DNA of 64,000 nucleotides, from positions 31,311,318-31,375,317 of the forward strand of contig CM070919.1 in the NCBI GenBank assembly GCA_036417435.1, written 5' to 3'. Positions 38,084-48,599 of this stretch are shown here, in pieces. The stretch comes from Inia geoffrensis. Taxonomy: Eukaryota; Chordata; Mammalia; Artiodactyla; Iniidae. The position numbers and the translations under genes were made by a program. Under the pieces are notes generated by a model that was given only the letters and a program-made list of their open reading frames with translations, did no database searches and had not been told where the DNA came from. The first letter of the stretch is position 1. The number at the start of each line of letters is the position of its first letter.

Positions 38084-38125
38084 CACACACACACGTGTTC
38101 ACACACACACACACAAACACAAACA
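38084..38125. repeat. Interrupted (CA)n microsatellite
   Basis: CA runs are interrupted by ACGTGTTC units, including two copies of CGTGTTCACACACACAC. This suggests local slippage. Confidence 0.85.
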
Positions 38126-38954
38126 CAGTTGGTTGATAACTTGGAAAAGACACTTGCCACAAATTCCTTAAGCTCAACTCAACGCATCTAAAGAAATAAT
38201 GCCACAAATTATATTTTCTGACAATCCAAACGATAAAAATATTGGTTACAGATTTGAGATAAAATTAGGAATTCTTGGAGTAACTTTGTAAATGGATTGC
38301 TAAAGCAGGTTTTATTTTTCCTCGGTCAGAGTGATTCTCAAATACTAATGGGTTTTCTTAAGTTCTTTATTTCCGTGGGGGTTTTGGTGTCGGCGCTGGG
38401 TAACGCTCGGTAGCATCTCTCGTGTCTCACAGTGGCTTCTCGTGAACACTGTCATGTGATGTGCCCAGACTTGCCATATATATTAAGACCTGACCAGAAA
38501 TAAAAATACAGTTTCATCACTGAAGTCAAAACTGTGTTAACTGCTATGAAGAGATGAGATTCCACAAACAGAGGCCTCTGGCCAATGTCTGCAAGACAAG
38601 GGCTGATTTGGAATCCACGCGGCCTCTGGACCAGGGCAGGACCACATGACTGGCTCTGACAGGCGACGTGGGAGTGGATACGTGTCACTTCCAGGATGAG
38701 GCGCACAGTCGGCCACTTGCCCTCCTTCTTGCCTCAGCACATACGAAGCCAGGAGACCAAGCCTCACTTGGCCTGGGAACCTGAGTGAGGACAGCATGTG
38801 TCCCCAGCAGGACACAGAGAGGGGGCAGGAGGCCCTCTGGGCTTTGGGTCACCGAGGTTAACATGTTACTGCAGCACGATGGAGCCTGTCTGACTGATGG
38901 TCTCAGCTAGGCAATCGCGAAGCTTCCACAGCAGAAAACATGGGCTGAGGATTT

Positions 38955-39240
38955 ATATCCATTCATTCAGTAAAACTTATCGAGTGCCTACTATGTGCCA
39001 GCACCGTGTTAGATTTCGGGGAAACAAGTGTGAGCAAAACAGTTTTCCCGTTTGTCATGGAGCTTATATTCTTGTGGAGAACCTGAATATTAATGACCTA
39101 AAAGATAAATAGACCGATGGGTGCAACGTAGGAAACAAAGGGCAGTGCTGTGACAAAGAGTAACGGCGGTGACCTACAGCCAGGGAAGCCAGGGGATGCC
39201 TTTTAGAGAAGATTAAGCACAGCCCAGAGAGATGAGAGTG
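38955..39240 (+). repeat. Ancient mammalian-wide repeat (L2/MIR class)
   Basis: CATTCATTCAGTAAAACTTA, CGAGTGCCTACTATGTGCCA, GTCATGGAGCTTATATTCTT and GGGCAGTGCTGTGACAAAG follow a common old-repeat order. The family name is uncertain. Confidence 0.5.
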
Positions 39241-40392
39241 CCAGCCACGTGAGATGGGGCCAGGCACCGAAGAGGAGGCTCAGTGGCCTGTGGCAGTCCA
39301 GGATTCTGGTTTCCCAGGACCTGACGGAGGGCCGCTGTGCCTGAGGCCCGGCATGAGATGGTGCTGACACAGGGGGCGTGGCCGCTGTTTCACGGCCACG
39401 CATAGCGGCTGATGTCATGTGCCACCCAGATTCCCCTTCAGGACGGAAGCATTTCTTCTCCCAGCTGCTGGCGGTGCCGCCCGCTGACTGCCCTTGGCTG
39501 TCAGTCCTCTGGGGAATTGCCCATGATGCTCTCTACGAACCCGCCTGTGTGCTGGGCTCTGTCTTGGAGACTTCCTCTTGAAGAAGTGAACTGCAACATG
39601 GCAACAAGTCCATGGGATTTTATCCAAATTAAATGGAAGGTGATGGAAAGGCTTTACTAAAAGCAAGGAAGGATGGTTTTAGCTGGTGTGTGCTGAATTC
39701 GAGAGAGTGGCAATAGAACCAGAGGGTGGGTGAGGAAGATTTTACAGCAGCCCAGGTGAGGCGATGGCTGGAACTAGGGTAATGAAGTCAAAACTGAGAA
39801 AAGTGGATAAACGTAAGATACATTTTGACAGAACCTGGTGGTTAACTGGTTAGTGCAAGAAAGGCGGGCATCAAAGAATAATATCAAAGTGACCACACGA
39901 CACAATTTTGGATGTGCAGTGGCAGAAGATTCAGGGCACCAGAATTCGACAGTGCTTTGTGAAGCTTGGATACAACTGCGTAAAAGAAAGTCCTGAGAAA
40001 AGACTCCGGTGCTAAACATCTTGTGAGATATAATATTTGGGCTTCATTTTAGAAGATTGTCCCCAAAGAAATATGTAATCAGTATAAATTTGAAAACATG
40101 GCCACAGATGATTATGATTTCCATATTCTAGTACTATATATTACATGGTGTTTGCCTAATAAATTATTGGCAGTTAGTTGCTACCTGGCACTTAGTAACT
40201 AAGCTGAGCATAAATACCGTAAACTGAATGACAAAACAGTAAGAAAACATGGTTCATTATGAGGTAACAGCGTAGGCTCAGAAGTCCATAATGGCTTGAA
40301 ATTCCAGAAGACAGGCTTGTAATGATAAGTCAAATGCCACTAAATGTCATTTTTAAATAGGTATTTGTTTAGTTTCGTGGCAAATTATGCTC

Positions 40393-42635
40393 ATTCGGAG
40401 ACGGAGATTGTCTTTGCCAAGCATTTATTTAACACAGGTTCACTGCGGGGATCATAACAATTTCACAAGCCAATAGCATACAGGATGATGTCTCTTCATA
40501 AACCAATAAAGAAATAACGTACTCCCAACCAACGGTAGATAAATTATGCTATTGTTCCAGACAAGGGGACTTGTACCTGTCTATGAATTGGCTCTCAGGG
40601 GAGACAGGTTGATCAACCAGAGCTGATGGCCAGCAGCCAGCACAGAAGTGAAAAGTCCCCTGTTGCTAGAGGTTGTAGCTCCGAATGACCGTAATGGTGC
40701 TAGCGGGCAAGAAGCCCTCCCCTCCCGGGGCCACTCCTGGTAGAAGAGCTGCCTTCACCTTGGCAGGAGCTAATGCCCCAAGGTCTTTGGAGAGCTGTTT
40801 AGATGAGCAAATGGCAGACTTGCCCAGACTGAACACTGTCGGGCAGCCCTCACTCACTCTTGGGTGTTTATAACCCAGATGTCCCCTTGTCACAGCTGCT
40901 GCCTCACCCATCCTTAATTTTTAATTAAATTTTTTTGGAATATAGTTGATTTACAATGTTGTGTTACTTCCTGCTGTACAGCAAAGTGAATCAGTTATAC
41001 ATACATATATATCCACTCTTTCTTAGATTCTTTCCCCATATAGGTCATTACAGAGTATTGAGTACAGTTCCCTGTGCTATACAGCACGTTCTTATTAGTT
41101 ATCTATTTTATATACAGTAGCGTGTATATGTCAATCCCAGACTGCCAACTTACCCCTCCCCCCCCATAACCATACGTTTGCTTTCTACATCTGTGACTCT
41201 ACTTCTGTTTTGTAAATAAGTTCCTTTGTACCATTTCTTTTGAGTCCACATATAAGCGATACCATATGCTATTTGTCTTCCTCTGACTTACTTCACTCAA
41301 TACAACAATCTCGAGGCCCATGCACAAGTCCACAGCACTGTCCCTCAGCTGCTGAGCTACTGAGTGGTCACCGGCAACCACAGATGTGGATGATGACGTC
41401 CTGACAGGCGATCTCACTTTGACATCAAAACACTAACTTCATTCTTGAAAACCACTTCACTCGTAAAAACAACTTCATTTTGTCATTAACAGGTAGATTT
41501 GAAATCATATCAAACCACTGCAAAACAGCATTGCACAAGGTCAGCCTTTATGTAATGACTGGACTAAAAGAAAGTAGAAATTAAACAGCACAGAAGGGTC
41601 CTGGGAGCAGCTGCCTTATCTGACCTCAGACCTTCTACCATGATCTAGAAGGAACTGCTGCCACCAATGACCACCCAAACTACACGGCCTCTGCTGTAAT
41701 TCTACAGGCTGCTTCACTCGCCCCCAAAGTCGGACACCCGTGTCTGCAAACATGGATGTCAGTTCTCATTGCCTCCGATTCATCTAGGAGTTATCCAAAA
41801 AACTACCAAAGAATTGCAGATGCTTGACTTAGAATGTTCCTTATGAATAGTGATTATTTGAGAATCTGCACGGATATCTTCAGGAATGGATCAGCTGTTA
41901 GCCTGCTTTCTGGCAAAGTCAGAAAAAGCCTTTCTCTCAGTGGAACTATAATTGATTATTTGAGTTCACTGGAGAGGGTTGCCGCTTGAAGATTTATTTA
42001 TAGTGTCTCAGATCTAATCATTGGACTGAGAGTCTACTGAAGCGCTTCTTTTATAATTCCACAGGGTCTTCAAATAATTTACTCCTAGATGAATCGGAGG
42101 CAGTGAGGACGTGCGCGGGCACCACCCTCAGTAGGCAAGCTCAGAACGCTGGTGTTAGGGTTTTCTGTTTTCTTTGCTTCTAGAGTTCATCGCTCTGCAT
42201 AGGAATTTTCAGAAATAGGCAGACTGGCATTGGTTGTTTGCTAGTATCTTCCAAAGCAGATTTTTGGAACCTATTTATTACAGTTTCTGGTAGGAGGCTC
42301 TATTTGAATCCTTTTAATAGTAGCAGCGAATTTGCCTGCTATTGTTCAACTGTTTTTATTTTTTAACACAGTCTCTTCTTTGTTACCAAACATTGTTGTT
42401 TTAGGCAGCAATAAAACAGATAATGAACACGTTTTCATTAAAGCAAGCCTTCTAAAGAGACAAAATCTCCCTGGCATAACAACAATCAGATATTTAAAAA
42501 AAACACAATGGGAACATTAAGCCAGTGTTACACGACGCATAAAAGACTCCTACTCTTTACCGTGGTTGGCTTAACCAAAGAATTATATTTTGTTTTAAAC
42601 AGTCAATCTGACAAAGACAATCTCCGTCTCCGAAT
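40393..42635. repeat. Nested inverted repeats A-B-B'-A'
   Basis: A 24-bp sequence at 40393-40416 (starts ATTCGGAGACGGAG) has its exact reverse complement at 42612-42635. Inside it, a 22-bp sequence at 41770-41791 (starts TGCCTCCGATTC) has its exact reverse complement at 42081-42102. The arms otherwise do not align by eye and differ in length (about 1.35 kb and 0.5 kb). The left arm contains an L1 fragment. See the findings. Confidence 0.9.
40915..41325 (-). mobile_element. L1 3' fragment, reverse orientation
   Basis: GATTTACAATGTTGTGTTAC, TACAGTTCCCTGTGCTATAC, TATAAGCGATACCATATGCT and CTTACTTCACTCAATACAAC are the reverse of a cetartiodactyl L1 3' end, similar to the copy near 25.4 kb. No clear target-site duplication was found. 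Confidence 0.9.
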
Positions 42636-42674
42636 AGTAAAAATACTATTATATTTAAGAATAAAAACACTACT

Positions 42675-42677
<3 letters not shown>

Positions 42678-42756
<79 letters not shown>

Positions 42757-42790
42757 AATATTGGATTTGGAGATTTTATATATATATAAA
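42678..42790. repeat. (TA)n tract, interrupted
   Basis: About 80 bases of TATA repeat with CACA and CATA interruptions (42678-42757). A short spacer and a further TATATATATA at 42777-42788 follow. The tract is self-complementary and lies about 40 bases from the right arm of the nested inverted repeats. Confidence 0.95.
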
Positions 42791-42918
42791 GTTATTTCAA
42801 ATAACTTTGAAATAGATTACCTTATTAATTCTCATAATGCACTGACTGAACAGAAAGCATTGTGTGGGTCGAATATATACTTCATATAAAAATGTCAATT
42901 TAGCCTGAGAAAACCAGG

Positions 42919-42951
42919 GAAGCTTTATTCCCCCAGTGGGAATAAAGCTTC
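42919..42951. other. Perfect 14-bp hairpin with 5-base loop
   Basis: GAAGCTTTATTCCC, loop CCAGT, GGGAATAAAGCTTC. The right arm contains AATAAA. No gene is adjacent. Confidence 0.9.
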
Positions 42952-42959
42952 AGTGATCT

Positions 42960-44115
42960 CCCTGATTGGCTTCCTTGTTCTCCATTGCTATACTATGACT
43001 TTCATAGACCCCTTCTGTTCCCTCCTTCTTACTATCTATAACCACAAATATTGGCAGCATTCAAATCATTTTCCATGAAACTCTTAGGTTTTAAGGATCT
43101 CAGGAGTATATATGGTGGGGTGCCACCTAACCACACATGCTGGTGGCATTCATGAGCTTTAGTGCTTAGAAAGCTAGGGCCCTTGCAATAAGTCTGATTG
43201 GGAGAGAAGTCTGCAGGACACATCCTCAGAGGTTTGAATCAGTTGGTCCAGAAAGCTTTATCTAAACAAATATCTCAGATAATTCTTTTGCAGCCAATTG
43301 ATGAGGCAACATTTGGAAACCATTGTTACTGACTACCTTGGCTTTGATACTTCACACTGTAAGGCATAAGAACATCTGGTCTAGCACTTGGAGTGGATCT
43401 GTAACATATCTGATGGAGAATTAATACAGTATTTAACTACATTATGAGTGCAGTTACTATTTAAAACCCAGAGGTGATGAATGAGATGAATACAGTTGAT
43501 AATAAAATAGCAAGATTGCATATATCATAATTGCATCAGCTGTACTTAAGTCACTAAAAATTAAACGCTTTTTCTTTTCTGAGTCAACAGATCATGACAA
43601 GAATCATGAGTGTTATCGTTGTTTGTATTGAATTGTTCTCTCAGATAATACTTAGTATGACTTGTGTCAAAGATACCGTTTTCTTCCCAATTAATTTTGT
43701 ATATAATACTGCCCCGCCCCACCCTGGTCAATTGAAGCAACTACCTCATATTCCAAGTTTTTGTTTTCCTGTAGATAGTGTAAACAGCAGTTTCAAATTT
43801 TACATATGAGAATCACTGATTTTGGTGAAGAACGACTCATTAAAGTCTGTTTGGTACATGATCGACCCAATGGCTGAGAGCCTGGATCTATAGATTGACT
43901 TAGAGAGGAGGGCAGGGATGAAATAAAAGAGCTAAGTCTTAGGGACAGACAAGAACAAAAACAAATAATAAACATAAAAGTAGCAGATAACATTTATTGA
44001 GCACTATTATATCAATTTAGAATATATAGAAATATCTTATGTATTTCAGTATATCCTAAAATTATCAAAATATAGAATATGAAACTCTACTCCAAGTATC
44101 TTTTCATGTAATATG
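42960..44115. other. Intergenic stretch without recognised gene
   Basis: AT-rich sequence with no coding or RNA-gene signature on either strand. A relic starting GATAACATTTATTGAGCACT near 43985 leads into the MIR below. Confidence 0.5.
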
Positions 44116-44625
44116 TCATTTATTCCTCATGGTACTCCTGTTATGAACTGAATTGAGTCTCCTCCCAAAATCATATGTTGAAGCTCTTACCCCTAATGCA
44201 ACTAACTGTATTTGGAGATACGGCTTATAAGGAAGTAATAAAGGTTACGTGAGGTCATAAAGGTAGGGCCTTACTCCAGTAGGACTGGTGTCCTTCTAAG
44301 AAGAGGAAGAGACATGAGAGCTCTCTCTCTGCAGGCACATAGGGAAAAGGCCATGTGAGGACACAGCAAGAAGGTGGCTGTCTACAAGCCAGGAAGAGAG
44401 GCCTCCCCAGAAACAAACCCTGACGGACCATACGCTGATCTTGGACTTAAAGCCTCCAAAACTGTGAGAAAATATATTTCTGTTGTTGAAGCCACCTACT
44501 CTGTAGTATTTTGTTATGGCAGTCCTAGACTAATATAACCCCTATGAGGTAGTAGTGTTAATAGCTCCATTTTACAAAGGAAAAAAGATACAACAACCTG
44601 CCCACGGTCAGAAAGCGGACAGCAG
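44116..44625 (-). repeat. MIR, split by an LTR insertion
   Basis: The MIR text TCATTTATTCCTCATGGTAC stops at about 44138 and resumes at about 44538 with CCCTATGAGGTAGTAGTG and CTCCATTTTACAAAGG. Joined, the two halves follow the reverse-orientation MIR order, so the LTR between them is the later event. Confidence 0.7.
44139..44537 (+). mobile_element. Solitary MaLR LTR (MLT1-like)
   Basis: It begins TGTTATGAACTGAATTGAGT. It contains CATATGTTGAAGCTCTTACC, GGACACAGCAAGAAGGTGGC and CCAGGAAGAGAGGCCTCCCC, and ends near GGCAGTCCTAGACTAATATA. This is the order of an ERVL-MaLR LTR of the MLT1 group. No internal region is attached. Confidence 0.85.
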
Positions 44626-45204
44626 AATAATTTTCAGCAGACTGGACGGCTATAAGATCAGTCAAAATAAATTAGAAAATATGTGAAAAGAAGTGCCGTA
44701 AGCAAGAATATTTAAAACATAGAGATATGGTTTATAGCAACATAGCAAGACTGCTTACACAGTAATTGAATTGCAGGATTAGAAATCCAGGCAGAGAGAA
44801 GTAATCTTGTAGAAATGTCAAGCGGCCCAGGAAAGGCAGAAATGGGCTTTTATCTGTTCTTTGCCGCTAGATGACCTTGGGCGCAATTCAGGAAAATTTT
44901 TCTAGCTTGACGGAGAAGAACAAACAAGGGAGTAGGTAGAAGATAAAGTGTGAGACAACTGTAAAATCCTTATAGCTGTACTAACACAAAATGAGCAAAA
45001 AGACTGCATCCCACTGTACTTAGAAGAAAGTCCAAATTCTTTACCATCGGCTGTATTTGTAGCATAATCTTAGAACTTATTCTGAACCAAGACATTTTTG
45101 AAAACGAAATACTATCACAAAGTTTCAAGCACAACAAGGTTAAACCAGAACAGCTTTGGGCAAATGTGGGCACAGCCTTGCAAAGCTCCTCTTATCATCA
45201 GAAA

Positions 45205-45258
45205 ATCAAGCCCAATGAGCACATGTAATACATCAAGCCCAATGAGCACATGTAATAC
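45205..45258. repeat. 27-bp perfect tandem duplication
   Basis: The unit starting ATCAAGCCCAATGAGC occurs at 45205-45231 and 45232-45258, with six more bases of a third copy. A separate imperfect 17-bp tandem duplication lies at 45695-45728 (TGTCAAGAATCACTTGA / TGTCAGGAATCACTTGG). Confidence 0.95.
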
Positions 45259-45264
45259 ATCAAG

Positions 45265-47040
45265 GCTATGTGGCTAGAAAACCCAACTTTAGAAAAAAGA
45301 TTTACCAGGAATTATTTCATTAAGAATTAATGTAAATGATCAAGATATATTCTCAGATATCCATCATCTACATGTTTTATTCCAGCAACTCTCTCCCTAA
45401 ACCTTTAAATAAATCTTCAAAGGTGTTACACACTTAAGAAATAATTCTTACCTTAAGAACATTAATTCTAGGCTCAGTAGAAGAATTATAAGTTCACCGT
45501 AAGCCTCTGAACCAAAGAGAAGTGCAAGTTGTCACGTGGGTCCCTCTCTGTACCCATATCTACGTTCAAAGCCTCAAAGAAGATAGAAAGTGAAGAAATG
45601 TAGTTTGTAGACTGACTGACGTTTTGCTTTTTCTTTATATTTGTTTGAGGAAAGAAGGAAGACACCTTTCACCACTTTCTTCTAGGGATCTTGGTGTCAA
45701 GAATCACTTGATGTCAGGAATCACTTGGGATCTTTCACAGGAAGGTTGTCACAAAAACTACCAGCTGCTAAATACGATAACTTACAGTGAAACGTGTCTT
45801 ACACAAATCGGCAGCATAAGGGCAGAAAGACACTCAAAGGGTTCACGTACAACTCAGATCCCGTATGCTGATTGTCACCCGAACCACAGCTGTCTTTGGG
45901 GCGCTGGGTCTTGCCTGCTGATATGGTTACGTCAGCGCACGTGGCACGATCCTTTTCTCGGCGTCTGTTAACAGATCTTATTCCAGGTCACAAGTTCTTT
46001 GCTTCCCCACCTGCTCCTACAATATTATACACGTATGAACTGATTCACGCAGTATGGCTCATGATTAAACCACAGAAGCAGAATTTGTGCTTCACGAATT
46101 CCAGTTTTAGTAGTATATTCACATCCCTTGAATGGTACTTTTTACTTCCTTCCAATGGAAGGATTCATAGAAATGTAATAGTGCAAACAATCTGAACACA
46201 CTCCAGCAGCCAGAAGCTAAAATCGAATTGGCTCTCTTGAAACAATTTTTTTTTCTTCAGAATGGACCTTTCAAAGTAAGGATGTAAAGAATTCAAATAT
46301 TTCCCTATTTCTTTTTAGTAAGTTACTAAGACAGAATAATAGAGTTCTACACATGGATTTTTAACTTTTTACGGTATTCTCAGTAGCTAAAAAGAAACAA
46401 AAACCTCAGAAAAAAATAGTTTTAGGTATTACTCTGAGTTTTCTAACCTTCTCTGTTACATATATATATTGATTTTAAATTCTTTTCAGCTTTACACACA
46501 TAAATAAGGAGCATGAAGGTGCTATGCGTTCACACAAAGAACGATGAACTTGGCTGGAATTACGGATCCTGCCTCTGATTCATTCCTCCTGCAGGGCGAT
46601 CAGGTGAGCTGATGAGGCCGCTGCACTGCTCAGTGATTACAAAGCAGCAGCGAAAGCATCTCCATCCAATGCCGTGGACAGGAGAGGAGGCAAAGGACCG
46701 TGAAAATCAGGCCTGAGCGGGTAATTCAAGGGCAAGCGCGCCGGCCAACGTGCTCGCGTGCGTTGGCACGACAAGCAGGGCCCAAGGCAGGCACAGGGAG
46801 CAGCGTGGCAAAGGCAGGGAAACTGAAGGCCAGGTGGGGTAAGTGGCCGGTGCGGTAGGTCAGAGCGTGTGGGCAGCGCGGGCCGGAACACGAGACCGAG
46901 TGTGCGTGCAGGACTTAGGGTTAAGACACACACAAGGACAGCAGCTCCCCCTACAAAACAGACTGGGGCTGTTTCCATATGCCTTGGTAGAAATCCTTTA
47001 GGACTTTCTAAATGTGAAAATTCATGACACAGGAGATAGT
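45265..47040. other. Intergenic stretch; GC-rich segment at 46600-46920
   Basis: No gene is recognised. From about 46600 to 46920 base composition rises sharply and CpG becomes frequent (GCGCGCCGGCC, GCTCGCGTGCG). It lies in a 200-codon minus-strand frame (47239-46637) that runs on through the end of the neighbouring LTR and has no recognisable domain, so I do not call it a gene. It may be part of a retroviral or other insertion. Confidence 0.35.
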
Positions 47041-47043
47041 CCT

Positions 47044-47620
47044 TGTGTCGGGGTCCCCTCAGTTTTGGTGGTTCTCTAGAAGGACACACAGGACTCCCTA
47101 TACAGTCATGCTCACAGCCAAGGTTTACGACACTGAAAGGATTACAAAACACGATCAGCCGAGGGCAACTGTGCACGGGAAGCCGTCTGGGGGAACGAGG
47201 CCCAGACGTCCAGGACCTCCCCGCCCCGTGGAGTCGCACAGGATGTGCTCAATTCCTCCAGCTGGGGACTGTGACCACATGTGCAGTGCTGTCCACCAGG
47301 GAGGCGTTCGACTCAGTGCCCAGGGTTTCCACACGGGAATCGTCATGAAGTCACCCTCTGCCGAGCACATACCAATATTCCAGACTCTGAGAAGGAGAGC
47401 AGGTGTGGCATGAACCACATTGGTTCTACCTACAGTCTAGGGACAGTGAACCGCTTTTATCATTTAGGGGAAGTTTTATACCAGTTCAGGGAACCGTTTA
47501 CCAGCCAAGTCCCCAGATGCCAGCCAAGGGCCAACCCTGCAAGCAGGCACTTCTAAGGACAGCAGTCTCAGGCCTATTGGGTTAACCCTTCGACACAGTT
47601 CCCGTAACTATTTTCCCCGT
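47044..47620 (-). mobile_element. LTR of an endogenous retrovirus, minus strand
   Basis: Read on the minus strand the right end contains a stretch close to CACTGAAAGGATTACAAAAC (reverse), then GTGTGTCCTTCTAGAGAACC and GGGGACCCCGACACA at the boundary near 47044. This is the 3' end structure of a known mammalian LTR type whose family name I cannot fix. The upper limit, near 47600-47640, is approximate. Confidence 0.55.
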
Positions 47621-47639
47621 TTATATCCATCCCAGATGC

Positions 47640-48300
47640 AGCTGGCTTTGTCTGCCAGTGGCTATCTAGAAACCTTTCTATACTAAAGAGAACGCAAAGG
47701 AGCAAGAAGTAATAAACCTCACCAGGCATGGTCTGAATGCCTGGATCTTATTTTAGAGCTTTGGTGGTCTGCACTCATTATAGCAGGGTACTGGGCCAAC
47801 TCCATACTAGGACCTGATGCCCCAAAGCTGGCCTGAGGCTGACAGCCCTTTCTCAGGCCCCTTTACCTCAGCTGGGACGAGCTTCCTTGGGATGTGTTCG
47901 CAGTGATTGCAGTGATACAAATTAGAAGCTGGATTTTCCAGTAGCCAGATGTCTAGCATGTTAGAGATACAGTTAGAACAGTGGGTTTCTGGGTGAGTCT
48001 GAGGGGGCCAGGAAGAGAGAAAAGCTGCCCAGGCTCTCCAGCTAAGAGGATACCACAGCTTCACTAGCAGCTTCTCACTTTCCTGCAAGGACAGTTGTCT
48101 AGATGCTATGAGCAGAGAAGGTGCATATTAATTGCCTATTCTGTCCAAAGAATCCCAATAGCTTCTGGATGTCTTTGATTGTCTAGAGAATATGGAAGGA
48201 CTTCTTGTTTTCCATTTTCCTTGGGAGGGTGACATTTAGCTCCACAGAAACCAAGGGTCTCTGGGATAATTTCCAGTTAACCACCATGCCTCGACCAAGG
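47640..48300 (-). mobile_element. Possible retroviral pol debris next to the LTR
   Basis: Minus-strand translation near 48185-48130 contains IKDIQKLLGFFGQNR, which resembles the connection block after the reverse transcriptase palm in ERV pol (of the form ..LQxLLGxxxxxR). Surrounding frames are broken. Orientation and position suit an internal region upstream of the LTR at 47.0-47.6 kb. Confidence 0.35.
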
Positions 48301-48599
48301 AGGCTCCATAAACTATTCTGGCCTGTGCACGAGGGGCAGGCAGCTGTGAACCCACGCGCTAACCTGTCATGCAGGCTAACAGTCAGCGCACACAGGTGGG
48401 CCAAAGACAGTGGACCGAAAGGCTGGGTTCAAAAAGCAAGCCTGAGAAAGGAGGGCCCGAGACAGGAACGAAGACCCAGAGTGCAAAGCCAAGAAGCAAA
48501 GAGTGACAACAATGGAAGGACAAAAGTATGGATGAGCGGCTGCTTGGAGGAATGTTCTAGAGGCTGATGACGAACTTTATAAAAGCCCACAGCCTCCTG

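Noticed and set aside
46637..47239. A 200-codon minus-strand frame as a gene
   Set aside because: It overlaps the end of an LTR and a CpG-rich block, has no recognised motif, and has no upstream promoter or splice context.
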